A stretch of DNA of 56,893 bases from an uncultured Mycoplasmatota bacterium (lineage in GTDB: Bacteria > Bacillota_I > Bacilli_A > RF39 > UBA660): assembly GCA_900551105.1 (NCBI GenBank), contig URUT01000003.1:1-56893 (forward strand), written 5' to 3'. The notes beneath the pieces are model-generated. The model saw nothing but the letters and a program-made list of their open reading frames with translations. It made no database searches and had not been told where the DNA came from. Shown piece by piece: positions 33,225 to 40,972 of this stretch; positions within the stretch are counted from its first letter, which is position 1; each line of letters begins with the position of its first letter. Made by a program: the position numbers and the translations under genes.

Positions 33225-34584
33225 AACAGTCAAAAAAACTTTGATAAATGCTAGCGATTATAACTACTCAAAAGAAATACTAGAATTAAATAATATGTAT
33301 AATTACATTAATAAAGAGAAATATTTAACTAACAAAAATAAATATAATTTTATGTCAGGAGACCCAATAAAATATAAACCGTATCCACCAATAATAAAGC
33401 ACTTGCGTCAAACCTTAAATCAAAGAAATTTACATGAATATCAATCAAGTAATGGAAATATTCAAGATAGAATAATAATAAATAGATATTTAAAAAACAT
33501 TGGAATCAATACTTCAGCTAATAATATAACATTTACATATTCAACTACTCACGCGTTCAATTTGATATTTAATTGCCTAGGTAAAGCGGGAGACGCTATA
33601 ATTATACCTTCTCCAAATTATGGTTTATTTGACTTCGTACCAGAACGTTACGGAATTAAAATTATTCCTCTTCCACTTAAGTCCGAAAATAATTGGCTTA
33701 TAGATTGTGAAGAATTTGAAAGACTATTAAAGAATTATAATAAAAAAAATAAAAAATCAAAAGTAAGATTTTTTTATAATATGAATCCACATAATCCGAC
33801 TGGAAAAGTCATGAGTAAAAAAGATATAGGGATAATGGAAAAAATAGGGAATCTGGCTATAAAATATGATTTTTATATAATTGATGATCTAATTTATAGA
33901 GATTTGACATATGATATTTCAAATATGCCAATCTCATTTGCTTCCTTTAATGCATACATTAATAATACAATAGCGCTATTTGGCATTTCAAAAAGCTATA
34001 ATTTGGCATCTCTTAGGTCGGGTTTTATTATGTCTAATGCATCAGTGGCTAATATATTGCAAAATAAAATCTTTCAGCAAATGGATTCCGTATCTATAAT
34101 CAATATTCAATCGCTTATTTCAGCTTTTAACATAAATAATAAAAAACAATATAAAAAGTATTTTTTAAATATTAAAAAAAAATATTTATTTAATTATGAA
34201 ATATTGAAATATTTAGTTAGCGGCATAAATGAAAGTACAAATTCAAATTATATTTCAAAGAAAAAGTACATAAATTTAATAAAGAAGATTTTAAATTATG
34301 ATGATTATAAATTTGCCTTAAATGCCTCATCTAAATTATCCTTTTTACCAGGACTTGACCAAATAGACTCTGGATTCTTTTCGCTACTAAAAATAAAAAG
34401 TAATAAGAACTATTATGATTTATTTGACTCATTATTTGAAGAAGCAAATGTTAAGATAATATGTGGAAATTCCATAATGTTTCCAAATAGTAATGAAAAA
34501 GTTATAAGAATAAATTTTGCGGTAGATTCAAAAACACTAATACTGGGAATAGTTAGTTTAAAAAAATATCTTGATAAAAACTAA
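33214..34584 (+). CDS. PLP-dependent class I/II aminotransferase
   Basis: This 456-residue fold-type I enzyme has the cofactor Lys260 in FGISKSYNLASLRSGF, an Asp-Tyr pair in YIIDDLIYRD (Asp225, Tyr228), NPHNPTG (191-197), and Arg in the final VIRINFAV for a carboxylate. These features resemble aspartate or aromatic aminotransferases. Because the gene overlaps its upstream neighbour, it probably makes or alters a building block, or the peptide itself, in this cluster. A 45-residue insertion around 300-350 rich in Lys and Asn is unusual. The reaction is inferred from family only. Confidence 0.8.
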   Translation: MKYKTVKKTLINASDYNYSKEILELNNMYNYINKEKYLTNKNKYNFMSGDPIKYKPYPPIIKHLRQTLNQRNLHEYQSSNGNIQDRIIINRYLKNIGINTSANNITFTYSTTHAFNLIFNCLGKAGDAIIIPSPNYGLFDFVPERYGIKIIPLPLKSENNWLIDCEEFERLLKNYNKKNKKSKVRFFYNMNPHNPTGKVMSKKDIGIMEKIGNLAIKYDFYIIDDLIYRDLTYDISNMPISFASFNAYINNTIALFGISKSYNLASLRSGFIMSNASVANILQNKIFQQMDSVSIINIQSLISAFNINNKKQYKKYFLNIKKKYLFNYEILKYLVSGINESTNSNYISKKKYINLIKKILNYDDYKFALNASSKLSFLPGLDQIDSGFFSLLKIKSNKNYYDLFDSLFEEANVKIICGNSIMFPNSNEKVIRINFAVDSKTLILGIVSLKKYLDKN

Positions 34585-34610
34585 TAAAAGTTGTAGTATA
34601 TACAAAAAAA

Positions 34611-34629
34611 GGAGAAACGATGTAAAATG
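34611..34629 (+). promoter_or_regulatory. Shine-Dalgarno with a start-stop codon pair before the ABC-F gene
   Basis: GGAG (34611-34614) is five bases before ATG TAA (34620-34625), a start codon directly followed by a stop. One base later ATG 34627 opens the ABC-F gene. The Shine-Dalgarno is spaced better for the start-stop pair than for the real gene, so reinitiation may control its translation. Confidence 0.5.
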
Positions 34630-36279
34630 TTATTATTAAATGTAAGCAAAGTGACAAAAAATTTCGGATACGGAAGTATTTTAAAAGATGTATCTTTTAA
34701 TTTAAACTCCGGAGAAATTATTTCTATTGTTGGCCCAAACGGTTGTGGAAAATCAACGCTCATTAAGTTAATAGCAGGAGAAGAAAAAAGTGATAGTGGA
34801 AGTATAAGCATAAAAAAGAACACAAAAGTTGCATATCTTAGGCAGGTGCAAGAAGAAAACGATGATAGAACAGTTTATGACTACTTAAAAGATGCTTTTA
34901 GTGACATATATAAATTAGAGATACAAATAAAACAATATGAGCAATTAATAAGCGATACGGAAAATGAAAATTATGAAAAGTATTTAAAAAAATATTGTGA
35001 TCTAATTGATGAATTCAATAATTTGGGTGGTTACGAAATTGATTCTAAAATAAGTGAAGTATGCTCCGGATTAAAAATTTCACAAACATTATTGACCCAA
35101 CAATTCTCAACTTTAAGTGGTGGGGAAAAGACAATAATACAATTAGCAAAATGCTTATTACAAAACTCTGAACTATTTTTGCTTGATGAACCTACCAATC
35201 ACTTAGATATTGAAAGAATAGAATGGCTGGAAAATTATTTAAAAAAATATAATGGAGCAATAGTTATTGTTTCACATGACAGATATTTTTTAGATAAAAT
35301 GTCAACAAAGATACTAGATTTATCAGACCCAGAAGCAAAAGTTTACAACATGAACTATACAGCCTTTTTAGAAACTAAAGAAAAAGAGTTTGAAAAACAA
35401 ATGAGTGACTATAAATTACAACAAGCTCAAATAAAAAAATTAGAACAAGAGGTAAATTATTTTATTCAAAAAGCCGACCAAACAAAGAGCTCTGCCATGT
35501 ATGATAGAGCAAAACAATTAAAAGAAAAAATTCAAAGAATAAAGGATTATGGAGTAAAGAAACCAAAAAAACCCAAGAAAATAAATATTAATTTTAAAGA
35601 AGATAGTAAAATGAGTAAAACTGTTTTTGATGTACAAGATTTAACTGTATTTAAAGATGATGGCACAACCATACTTGAAGGTATAAATGCCACTATTGTT
35701 TATGGTGATAGAGTAGCTTTAATCGGCTCAAATGGAAGCGGTAAATCCACATTTATAAATACATTACTCGGTAACCAAGAATTAAAACATACAGGCACAA
35801 TTACAGTTGGACCTAGTACAAAGATAGGATACTTACCCCAATTTATTGAATTTGATAATCCTAATTTAAAAGTTATAGAATATTTTCAGTTAGAAGCAAG
35901 AAAAGATTTTGAAACTTCTATGCAAATTCTTAGTAAATATCATTTTGATAGGGATAATGTTAATAAAAAAATTGGCAATTTATCAGAGGGCGAAAAAATA
36001 AGATTAGTTTTAGCAATATTACTACAAAATGCAGTAAACTGTATAATTTTTGACGAACCAACTAACCACATAGACATGGATACAAAAAAGGTATTAGAAG
36101 ATAGCATTGAAAACTATGAAGGGACATTTATTTTTGTATCCCATGACAGGTATTTTATAAATAAATTTTCAAATAAAATTTTTGAGTTTAAAAATGGTAA
36201 AATCACTATATACTATGGAAATTATGATTATTATAAAGAAAAAAGTGTTTCAAATAAAAAAAACTTAATAACTAATTAA
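34627..36279 (+). CDS. ABC-F ATPase, possible self-protection factor of the cluster
   Basis: This 550-residue soluble protein has two ABC domains without membrane segments. It shows Walker A GPNGCGKST (about 37-45) and GSNGSGKST, signatures LSGGEK and LSEGEK, and Walker B LLDEPTNHLD and IFDEPTNHID. The linker between the domains is long (about 240-330, basic and helical) and would reach the ribosomal peptidyl-transferase region. ABC-F proteins displace ribosome-targeting drugs or relieve stalls. Closing a peptide-natural-product cluster, it may be an immunity protein, which would imply a ribosome-targeting product. A housekeeping role is the alternative. Confidence 0.85.
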   Translation: MLLLNVSKVTKNFGYGSILKDVSFNLNSGEIISIVGPNGCGKSTLIKLIAGEEKSDSGSISIKKNTKVAYLRQVQEENDDRTVYDYLKDAFSDIYKLEIQIKQYEQLISDTENENYEKYLKKYCDLIDEFNNLGGYEIDSKISEVCSGLKISQTLLTQQFSTLSGGEKTIIQLAKCLLQNSELFLLDEPTNHLDIERIEWLENYLKKYNGAIVIVSHDRYFLDKMSTKILDLSDPEAKVYNMNYTAFLETKEKEFEKQMSDYKLQQAQIKKLEQEVNYFIQKADQTKSSAMYDRAKQLKEKIQRIKDYGVKKPKKPKKININFKEDSKMSKTVFDVQDLTVFKDDGTTILEGINATIVYGDRVALIGSNGSGKSTFINTLLGNQELKHTGTITVGPSTKIGYLPQFIEFDNPNLKVIEYFQLEARKDFETSMQILSKYHFDRDNVNKKIGNLSEGEKIRLVLAILLQNAVNCIIFDEPTNHIDMDTKKVLEDSIENYEGTFIFVSHDRYFINKFSNKIFEFKNGKITIYYGNYDYYKEKSVSNKKNLITN

Positions 36280-36342
36280 ATTTGCTATTATCACAACCTT
36301 TTTAAACGACAAACAAATTATTCAAGATATATTGTAATTAAG

Positions 36343-36376
36343 TACACAATTAATTTCACTCTAATTGTGTATTTTT
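36343..36376 (+). terminator. Terminator closing the peptide cluster
   Basis: A perfect ten-base stem, TACACAATTA / TAATTGTGTA (36343-36352 and 36362-36371), is followed by a T run. The 239-base gap (36280-36518) holds this, a promoter and small hairpins. Confidence 0.9.
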
Positions 36377-36424
36377 AAATTTAACTAACATTTAAAATAA
36401 CCTACTGTATTACTGAAAAATAGT

Positions 36425-36453
36425 TTGCATATAATTATTTAGTATGCTATAAT
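36425..36453 (+). promoter_or_regulatory. Promoter of rpsF-ssb-rpsR
   Basis: TTGCAT (36425-36430) and TATAAT (36448-36453) are separated by 17 bases; ATGC just before the -10 resembles an extended -10. It precedes a 60-base leader. Confidence 0.8.
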
Positions 36454-36460
36454 ACTGCGT

Positions 36461-36492
36461 GAGCGAAAGCTCCTTGCTTATTTTAAATAAGC
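36461..36492 (+). promoter_or_regulatory. Two small hairpins in the rpsF leader
   Basis: GAGC-GAAA-GCTC (36461-36472) is followed by GCTTATTT / AAATAAGC (36476-36483 and 36485-36492). They may be an autoregulatory target for S6:S18, but I do not see the known consensus clearly. Confidence 0.4.
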
Positions 36493-36518
36493 CAAATAGA
36501 CCATAAGGAGGTAAAAAG

Positions 36519-36809
36519 ATGAGAAACTATGAAATGATGTTTATCGTAAAAACAACTTTAGAAGAAGCTGCTGTAAAAAATACTGTTAAAGAATTATCAG
36601 ATATTATTACTAGTAGAAATGGTAAAATCACTAATACTAAAGAAATGGGACAAAGAGAACTTGCTTATCCTATTAATAAAGAAGTTAGTGGATTTTATTA
36701 TGTTTTCAATTTTGAAGCAAACAACGATATCATTAACGAATTAAATCGTAAGTCAAGAATTAATGAAAATATAATTAGACACATGATCATTAAGTTAGAC
36801 GAGGAGTAA
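36519..36809 (+). CDS. rpsF: 30S ribosomal protein S6
   Basis: This 96-residue protein begins MRNYEMMFIVKTTLEEAAV and contains GQRELAYPINKEVSGFYYV, typical of S6, which pairs with S18 on the 30S platform. It lacks any glutamate-rich tail. It opens the rpsF-ssb-rpsR operon, with TAAGGAGG just before the start. Confidence 0.97.
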   Translation: MRNYEMMFIVKTTLEEAAVKNTVKELSDIITSRNGKITNTKEMGQRELAYPINKEVSGFYYVFNFEANNDIINELNRKSRINENIIRHMIIKLDEE

Positions 36810-36817
36810 AAAATAAT

Positions 36818-37273
36818 ATGAATAATGTTACTTTAGTTGGAAGAATAACAAGAGACCCTGAACTTAGAACTATTGCCAGTGGACAAACAACTACAACTAT
36901 TAATGTTGCTGTAAACCGTCCATTTACAAGTGCCAATGGTGAAAGAGAAGCAGACTTTATTAACGTTGTAGTTTGGCGTAAACAAGCTGAAAACGTATGC
37001 AAATATTGCACTAAAGGCTCTTTAGTAGGTGTCAGTGGTAGAATTCAAACTAGATCATACGATGGCCAAGACGGTCAAAAAAGATATGTTACCGAAGTGG
37101 TAGCAGATAATGTATCATTTTTAGGAAGTAAAAATGCAACTGGAACTAGTAACTTTAGCGAAGTTCCAAACAATAATAGTGTAAATCCAATTGAAACAAC
37201 CGATGTAACTGAAGATCCATTTAAAGATTTTGGTTCAGAAGTAATTTTAAATGATGACGATTTACCATTTTAG
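36818..37273 (+). CDS. ssb: Single-stranded DNA-binding protein
   Basis: This 151-residue SSB has an N-terminal OB-fold (about 1-108) with the conserved opening MNNVTLVGRITRDPELR and FINVVVWRKQAENV. A flexible linker leads to the acidic C-terminal tip DDDLPF, which recruits replication and repair partners. It lies eight bases after rpsF and just before rpsR, the standard order. Confidence 0.97.
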   Translation: MNNVTLVGRITRDPELRTIASGQTTTTINVAVNRPFTSANGEREADFINVVVWRKQAENVCKYCTKGSLVGVSGRIQTRSYDGQDGQKRYVTEVVADNVSFLGSKNATGTSNFSEVPNNNSVNPIETTDVTEDPFKDFGSEVILNDDDLPF

Positions 37274-37288
37274 AAAGGAATGTTAAAA

Positions 37289-37504
37289 ATGGCTGAATTT
37301 TATCGTAAAAAAAAGAAAATTTGTCAAATGTGCGCTGGAAAAAGCGTTGATTATAAAGATGTAGCTATTGTTAGTAAATACATCAACGAAAAAGGCAAAA
37401 TTATGCCAAGAAGAATGACTGGAGCTTGTGCAAAACACCAAAGATATATTGCAATGCAAATTAAAAGAGCTCGTTTCATGGCTTTAATACCTTTTGTAAA
37501 ATAG
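37289..37504 (+). CDS. rpsR: 30S ribosomal protein S18
   Basis: This 71-residue basic protein has CQMCAGKSVDYKDVAIVSKY, MPRRMTGACAKHQRYI and IKRARFMALIPF, all S18 signatures. Two CxxC-like cysteine pairs suggest the zinc-binding (C+) form. ATG 37289 has AAAGGA at a normal distance; ATG 37280 is directly on that site. The stop lies in the terminator. Confidence 0.95.
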   Translation: MAEFYRKKKKICQMCAGKSVDYKDVAIVSKYINEKGKIMPRRMTGACAKHQRYIAMQIKRARFMALIPFVK

Positions 37505-37528
37505 AAGCATCAATCTTCTATTTTTTTT
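37501..37528 (+). terminator. Terminator of rpsF-ssb-rpsR
   Basis: The stem ATAGAAG / CTTCTAT (37501-37507 and 37515-37521) is followed by eight T. Confidence 0.88.
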
Positions 37529-37544
37529 ATATTTAGGAGGAAAA

Positions 37545-39098
37545 ATGTTAGAATTTAACAACATAAGTATAACTTTAAATAAAGATAATAGACCAATAAT
37601 CAAAAACTTTTCCTTTACACTTCGCCCTAAAGAAAAAATTGCGATTATCGGAGAAGAAGGTAATGGTAAAAGTACTTTATTAAAATTAGTTGTAAACAAA
37701 GAAGAAGTTGAAAAATATGCAACAATTCAAGGACAAATATTAACGCATAATTTAAATATTGGATATTTAGAGCAATCTCTTCAGGATAAGTGGAAAAATA
37801 CAATTATAATGGACTATTTTCTAAAAGATGACCCTGACGAAGAAATAAACTTTGAAAACTACAATTTCTTAACAGATATTTACAATTATATCGCTAAATT
37901 TAATTTAGATAATAATCTCTTAGAAGAAGATAGATTAATTAGTACATTATCAGGTGGCGAAAAAGTTAAAATTGCACTTATAAAAATATTATGTAAAAAA
38001 CCAGATGTATTATTGTTAGATGAGCCTACAAATGACATAGATATTGATACACTAGAGTGGTTAGAAAATTTTATTAACGAAACAAGCACACCGATATTAT
38101 ATGTATCTCACGATGAAACACTCTTAGAAAACACTGCAACAGGTATAATTCATTTAGAACAAATTAAGAAAAAAACCGAATGCAGACATACTATTTTAAG
38201 AGTCGGTTATAAAGAATATATAGAAAAGAGAACAAATGCTCTAGCTCATCAAGGAATGGTTGCCAAAAAACAACAAAGCGATTATAACAAACAAATGCAA
38301 GAATGGAAAACAGTATACCAAAAAGTTGATTACCAGCAAAAGACCATAACAAGAGCCGATCCTCATGGTGCTGCCCTTTTAAAGAAAAAAATGAAATCAT
38401 TAAAGTCTCAAGAAAAACGATATGAAAAAGAAAAAGAAAACTTTTTAGAAATACCTGATGTTGAAGATGCAATACTTATAAAAAATACGGATATTAACGA
38501 TATTCCAGCTTACAAAATGATATTAAATGTATCTAATCTAGAACTAAAAAATAATAATAAACTACTTGCAAGTAATATAAATTTACAGATTGCAGGAAAT
38601 AAACACATCGCGATAATTGGTAAAAATGGTGTTGGAAAAACAACGCTAATAAAAAAGATTTATGAAACATTAAAAGATAGAACGGATATTAAAACTGGCT
38701 ACATGCCACAAAATTATGAAGAACTTTTAAACCTAAATAAAACAGCAGTAAACTTTTTAACTGAAAATGATAAATCTAAAGAATTTGAGACAATCGTAAG
38801 AACATATTTAGCTAGTCTAAAATTTACAAGTGAAGAAGTAAATAATAAAATAGAATATTTATCAGGCGGCCAAAAAGCTAAATTATTACTAATAAAACTT
38901 ATTTTAGATAAATCAAATGTGTTAATACTAGATGAACCGACAAGAAATCTTAGTCCTTTATCTAATCCAGTTATAAGAAAATTACTAAGAGAATTTAAAG
39001 GGACAATTATAAGTGTTAGTCACGATAGAAAATATATTAATGAAGTATGTGATGAAACTTATGAATTAACAAAAGAGGGCTTAACTCTAAAAAACTAG
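37545..39098 (+). CDS. ABC-F ATPase (divergent, antibiotic-resistance-like form)
   Basis: This 517-residue twin-ATPase has GEEGNGKST and GKNGVGKTT as Walker A loops, LSGGEK and LSGGQK signatures, and Walker B LLDEPTNDIDID and LILDEPTRNLS. The second Walker B ends RNLSP instead of NHLD, as in divergent ABC-F proteins such as the Lsa/Vga/OptrA side of the family. The interdomain linker (about 195-305) is rich in Lys and Gln. It would act on the ribosome's exit side. It sits between rpsR and rplI, interrupting a usually continuous operon block, with AGGAGG before the start. Confidence 0.85.
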   Translation: MLEFNNISITLNKDNRPIIKNFSFTLRPKEKIAIIGEEGNGKSTLLKLVVNKEEVEKYATIQGQILTHNLNIGYLEQSLQDKWKNTIIMDYFLKDDPDEEINFENYNFLTDIYNYIAKFNLDNNLLEEDRLISTLSGGEKVKIALIKILCKKPDVLLLDEPTNDIDIDTLEWLENFINETSTPILYVSHDETLLENTATGIIHLEQIKKKTECRHTILRVGYKEYIEKRTNALAHQGMVAKKQQSDYNKQMQEWKTVYQKVDYQQKTITRADPHGAALLKKKMKSLKSQEKRYEKEKENFLEIPDVEDAILIKNTDINDIPAYKMILNVSNLELKNNNKLLASNINLQIAGNKHIAIIGKNGVGKTTLIKKIYETLKDRTDIKTGYMPQNYEELLNLNKTAVNFLTENDKSKEFETIVRTYLASLKFTSEEVNNKIEYLSGGQKAKLLLIKLILDKSNVLILDEPTRNLSPLSNPVIRKLLREFKGTIISVSHDRKYINEVCDETYELTKEGLTLKN

Positions 39099-39127
39099 GT
39101 ACCAAATATAAAGGTATCTTTTTTTTG
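39097..39127 (+). terminator. Terminator of the second ABC-F gene
   Basis: The stem AGGTACC / GGTATCT (39097-39103 and 39113-39119, one wobble pair) overlaps the stop codon and ends in a T run. TATAAT at 39138-39143 then serves rplI. Confidence 0.8.
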
Positions 39128-39168
39128 TGATATTTGATATAATACTCAGTAGTTAGGTGGGTGTAATA

Positions 39169-39612
39169 ATGAAAGTTATATTGACACAAGATGTAAAAAA
39201 ACTAGGAAAAAAAGATGACATAGTAAATGTAAGTGATGGCTATGCTCAAAATTATATAATAAAAAATGGCTTAGGCGTAAAATACACCGAAGGCAGCAAA
39301 ACAAGATTAGAAAAAGAAATAGATGTTCGTAATAAAAACGAAGAAGCCTTAATCGCTGAATGCGAAAAAATCAAAGAACAATTAGAAAAACAAAAAATAG
39401 TTTTCAAAGTTAAAACTGGTAAAGAAGGTAAAATATTTGGCACCATTTCAACAAAACAAATAGCTGACGAATTAAACAAAAAAGGTTTTAATATTGATAA
39501 AAAGAAAATAAAATCAGATATTACTATTGACTCATTAGGTGTTCATAACGTAGAAGTAGAGTTACATAAAAAAGTCATAGTAACCCTTAAAATTGAAGTA
39601 AAAGAGGTATAA
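39169..39612 (+). CDS. rplI: 50S ribosomal protein L9
   Basis: This 147-residue protein has the N-terminal L9 signature KVILTQDVKKLGKKDDIVNVSDGYAQNYI, a long helix and a C-terminal domain (KEGKIFGTISTKQIAD). L9 stabilises the ribosome and limits frameshifting. I prefer ATG 39169; a GTG at 39157 is in frame but overlaps the GGTGGG ribosome site. It is two bases from dnaB. Confidence 0.96.
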   Translation: MKVILTQDVKKLGKKDDIVNVSDGYAQNYIIKNGLGVKYTEGSKTRLEKEIDVRNKNEEALIAECEKIKEQLEKQKIVFKVKTGKEGKIFGTISTKQIADELNKKGFNIDKKKIKSDITIDSLGVHNVEVELHKKVIVTLKIEVKEV

Positions 39613-39614
39613 TT

Positions 39615-40961
39615 ATGGCTGAGAGAAAACTCCCTCAAAATTTAGAAGCCGAAATGAATGTTTTAGGTTGCGCATTTTTAACAAAATATGCTCTAGAGAA
39701 AGTCTGCGAAGAGTTAAACGAAGATATGTTCTTTAGTGATGCAAACAAAAGAATTTTTGAAGCAATATCTTCTTTACATCAAAATAAAATACCACTAGAT
39801 TCAGCAACTGTCAAAAACGAAATAGAAAAAAAAGGCTCAATTAATGCTATTGGTGGTATAGAGTATTTAAGCGAAGTAATAGACTCAGTTATAACTGCCG
39901 CAAATGTTGATTACTACATAGATATAGTAAGAGATAAAGCATTAAGAAGAAATTTAATTGACGTAACTACCAACATTACAACTAATGCATATAATGAAGA
40001 CAGTGATACTAATGACATTATAGATGATGCTGAAAAACGTATCTTTAGTGTTACTAAAGCTCGTAAAGCTGGCGAATTTAAAAGTATAGGCGAAGTAATC
40101 AGAATGACTCAAGAAGAGTTAGAGCGCTTAGCTAAAAATACAACAGACATAACTGGTGTCCCATCAGGCTTTTATGAACTAGATAAAATGACTAGTGGAT
40201 TCCACGCAAACGAACTAATAATTCTAGCAGCTCGTCCTGCCATGGGAAAAACTGCATTCGGCTTAAATCTAGCAGTAAATGCTGCAATAAACACTAAAAA
40301 AAGTGTCGCTATATTCAACATGGAAATGAACGCTGAACAATTAGCAATGCGTATGATTGCCTCAGCCGGTGGCATTGAACTAAATAGACTAAGAACTGGA
40401 AGACTTGAACACAATGACTGGAAAAAAGTAAACGAAGCCATGAGTGAACTAGGGGACACTCATCTATACATAGAAGACTCATCAGGTATGACAGTTTCTG
40501 AAATCAGAGCAAAATGTCGTAGACTAGCCACTAAAGAACCAGGCCTTGCAATGGTCGTTATTGACTACTTACAGCTAATTCAAGGTGGAGCAAGATACGA
40601 AGGCAATAGACAACAAGAAGTATCTGAAATATCTCGTTCCCTAAAAACAATGGCTATGGAATTAAAAATTCCAGTAATTGCTCTAGCTCAGTTATCTCGT
40701 AGTGTAGAACTTCGTGAAAACAAAAGGCCAATTATGAGTGACTTAAGAGAATCTGGATCAATAGAGCAAGATGCCGATATTGTCGCATTCCTATACCGCG
40801 ATGACTACTATAACAAAGCCGCATCAGAACAAAGCAACGTATCAATTACTGAACTAATAATTGGCAAACATCGTAATGGTAGTACAGGAACTATTGAACT
40901 ACTATTTGAAAGAGATATGTCCAATTTTAGAAACTATCTAAAAAAGCCAGAAGAAAAATAA
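39615..40961 (+). CDS. dnaB: Replicative DNA helicase
   Basis: This 448-residue hexameric helicase has an N-terminal domain (about 1-105, NLEAEMNVLGCAFLT) and a RecA-like motor with Walker A ARPAMGKTAF, Walker B MVVIDYLQLI and SDLRESGSIEQDAD. It unwinds DNA at the replication fork. It is called DnaC in Bacillus nomenclature. Adjacent to rplI as in Bacilli, with GAGG before the start. Confidence 0.97.
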   Translation: MAERKLPQNLEAEMNVLGCAFLTKYALEKVCEELNEDMFFSDANKRIFEAISSLHQNKIPLDSATVKNEIEKKGSINAIGGIEYLSEVIDSVITAANVDYYIDIVRDKALRRNLIDVTTNITTNAYNEDSDTNDIIDDAEKRIFSVTKARKAGEFKSIGEVIRMTQEELERLAKNTTDITGVPSGFYELDKMTSGFHANELIILAARPAMGKTAFGLNLAVNAAINTKKSVAIFNMEMNAEQLAMRMIASAGGIELNRLRTGRLEHNDWKKVNEAMSELGDTHLYIEDSSGMTVSEIRAKCRRLATKEPGLAMVVIDYLQLIQGGARYEGNRQQEVSEISRSLKTMAMELKIPVIALAQLSRSVELRENKRPIMSDLRESGSIEQDADIVAFLYRDDYYNKAASEQSNVSITELIIGKHRNGSTGTIELLFERDMSNFRNYLKKPEEK

Positions 40962-40972
40962 AGGAAGGTTAA

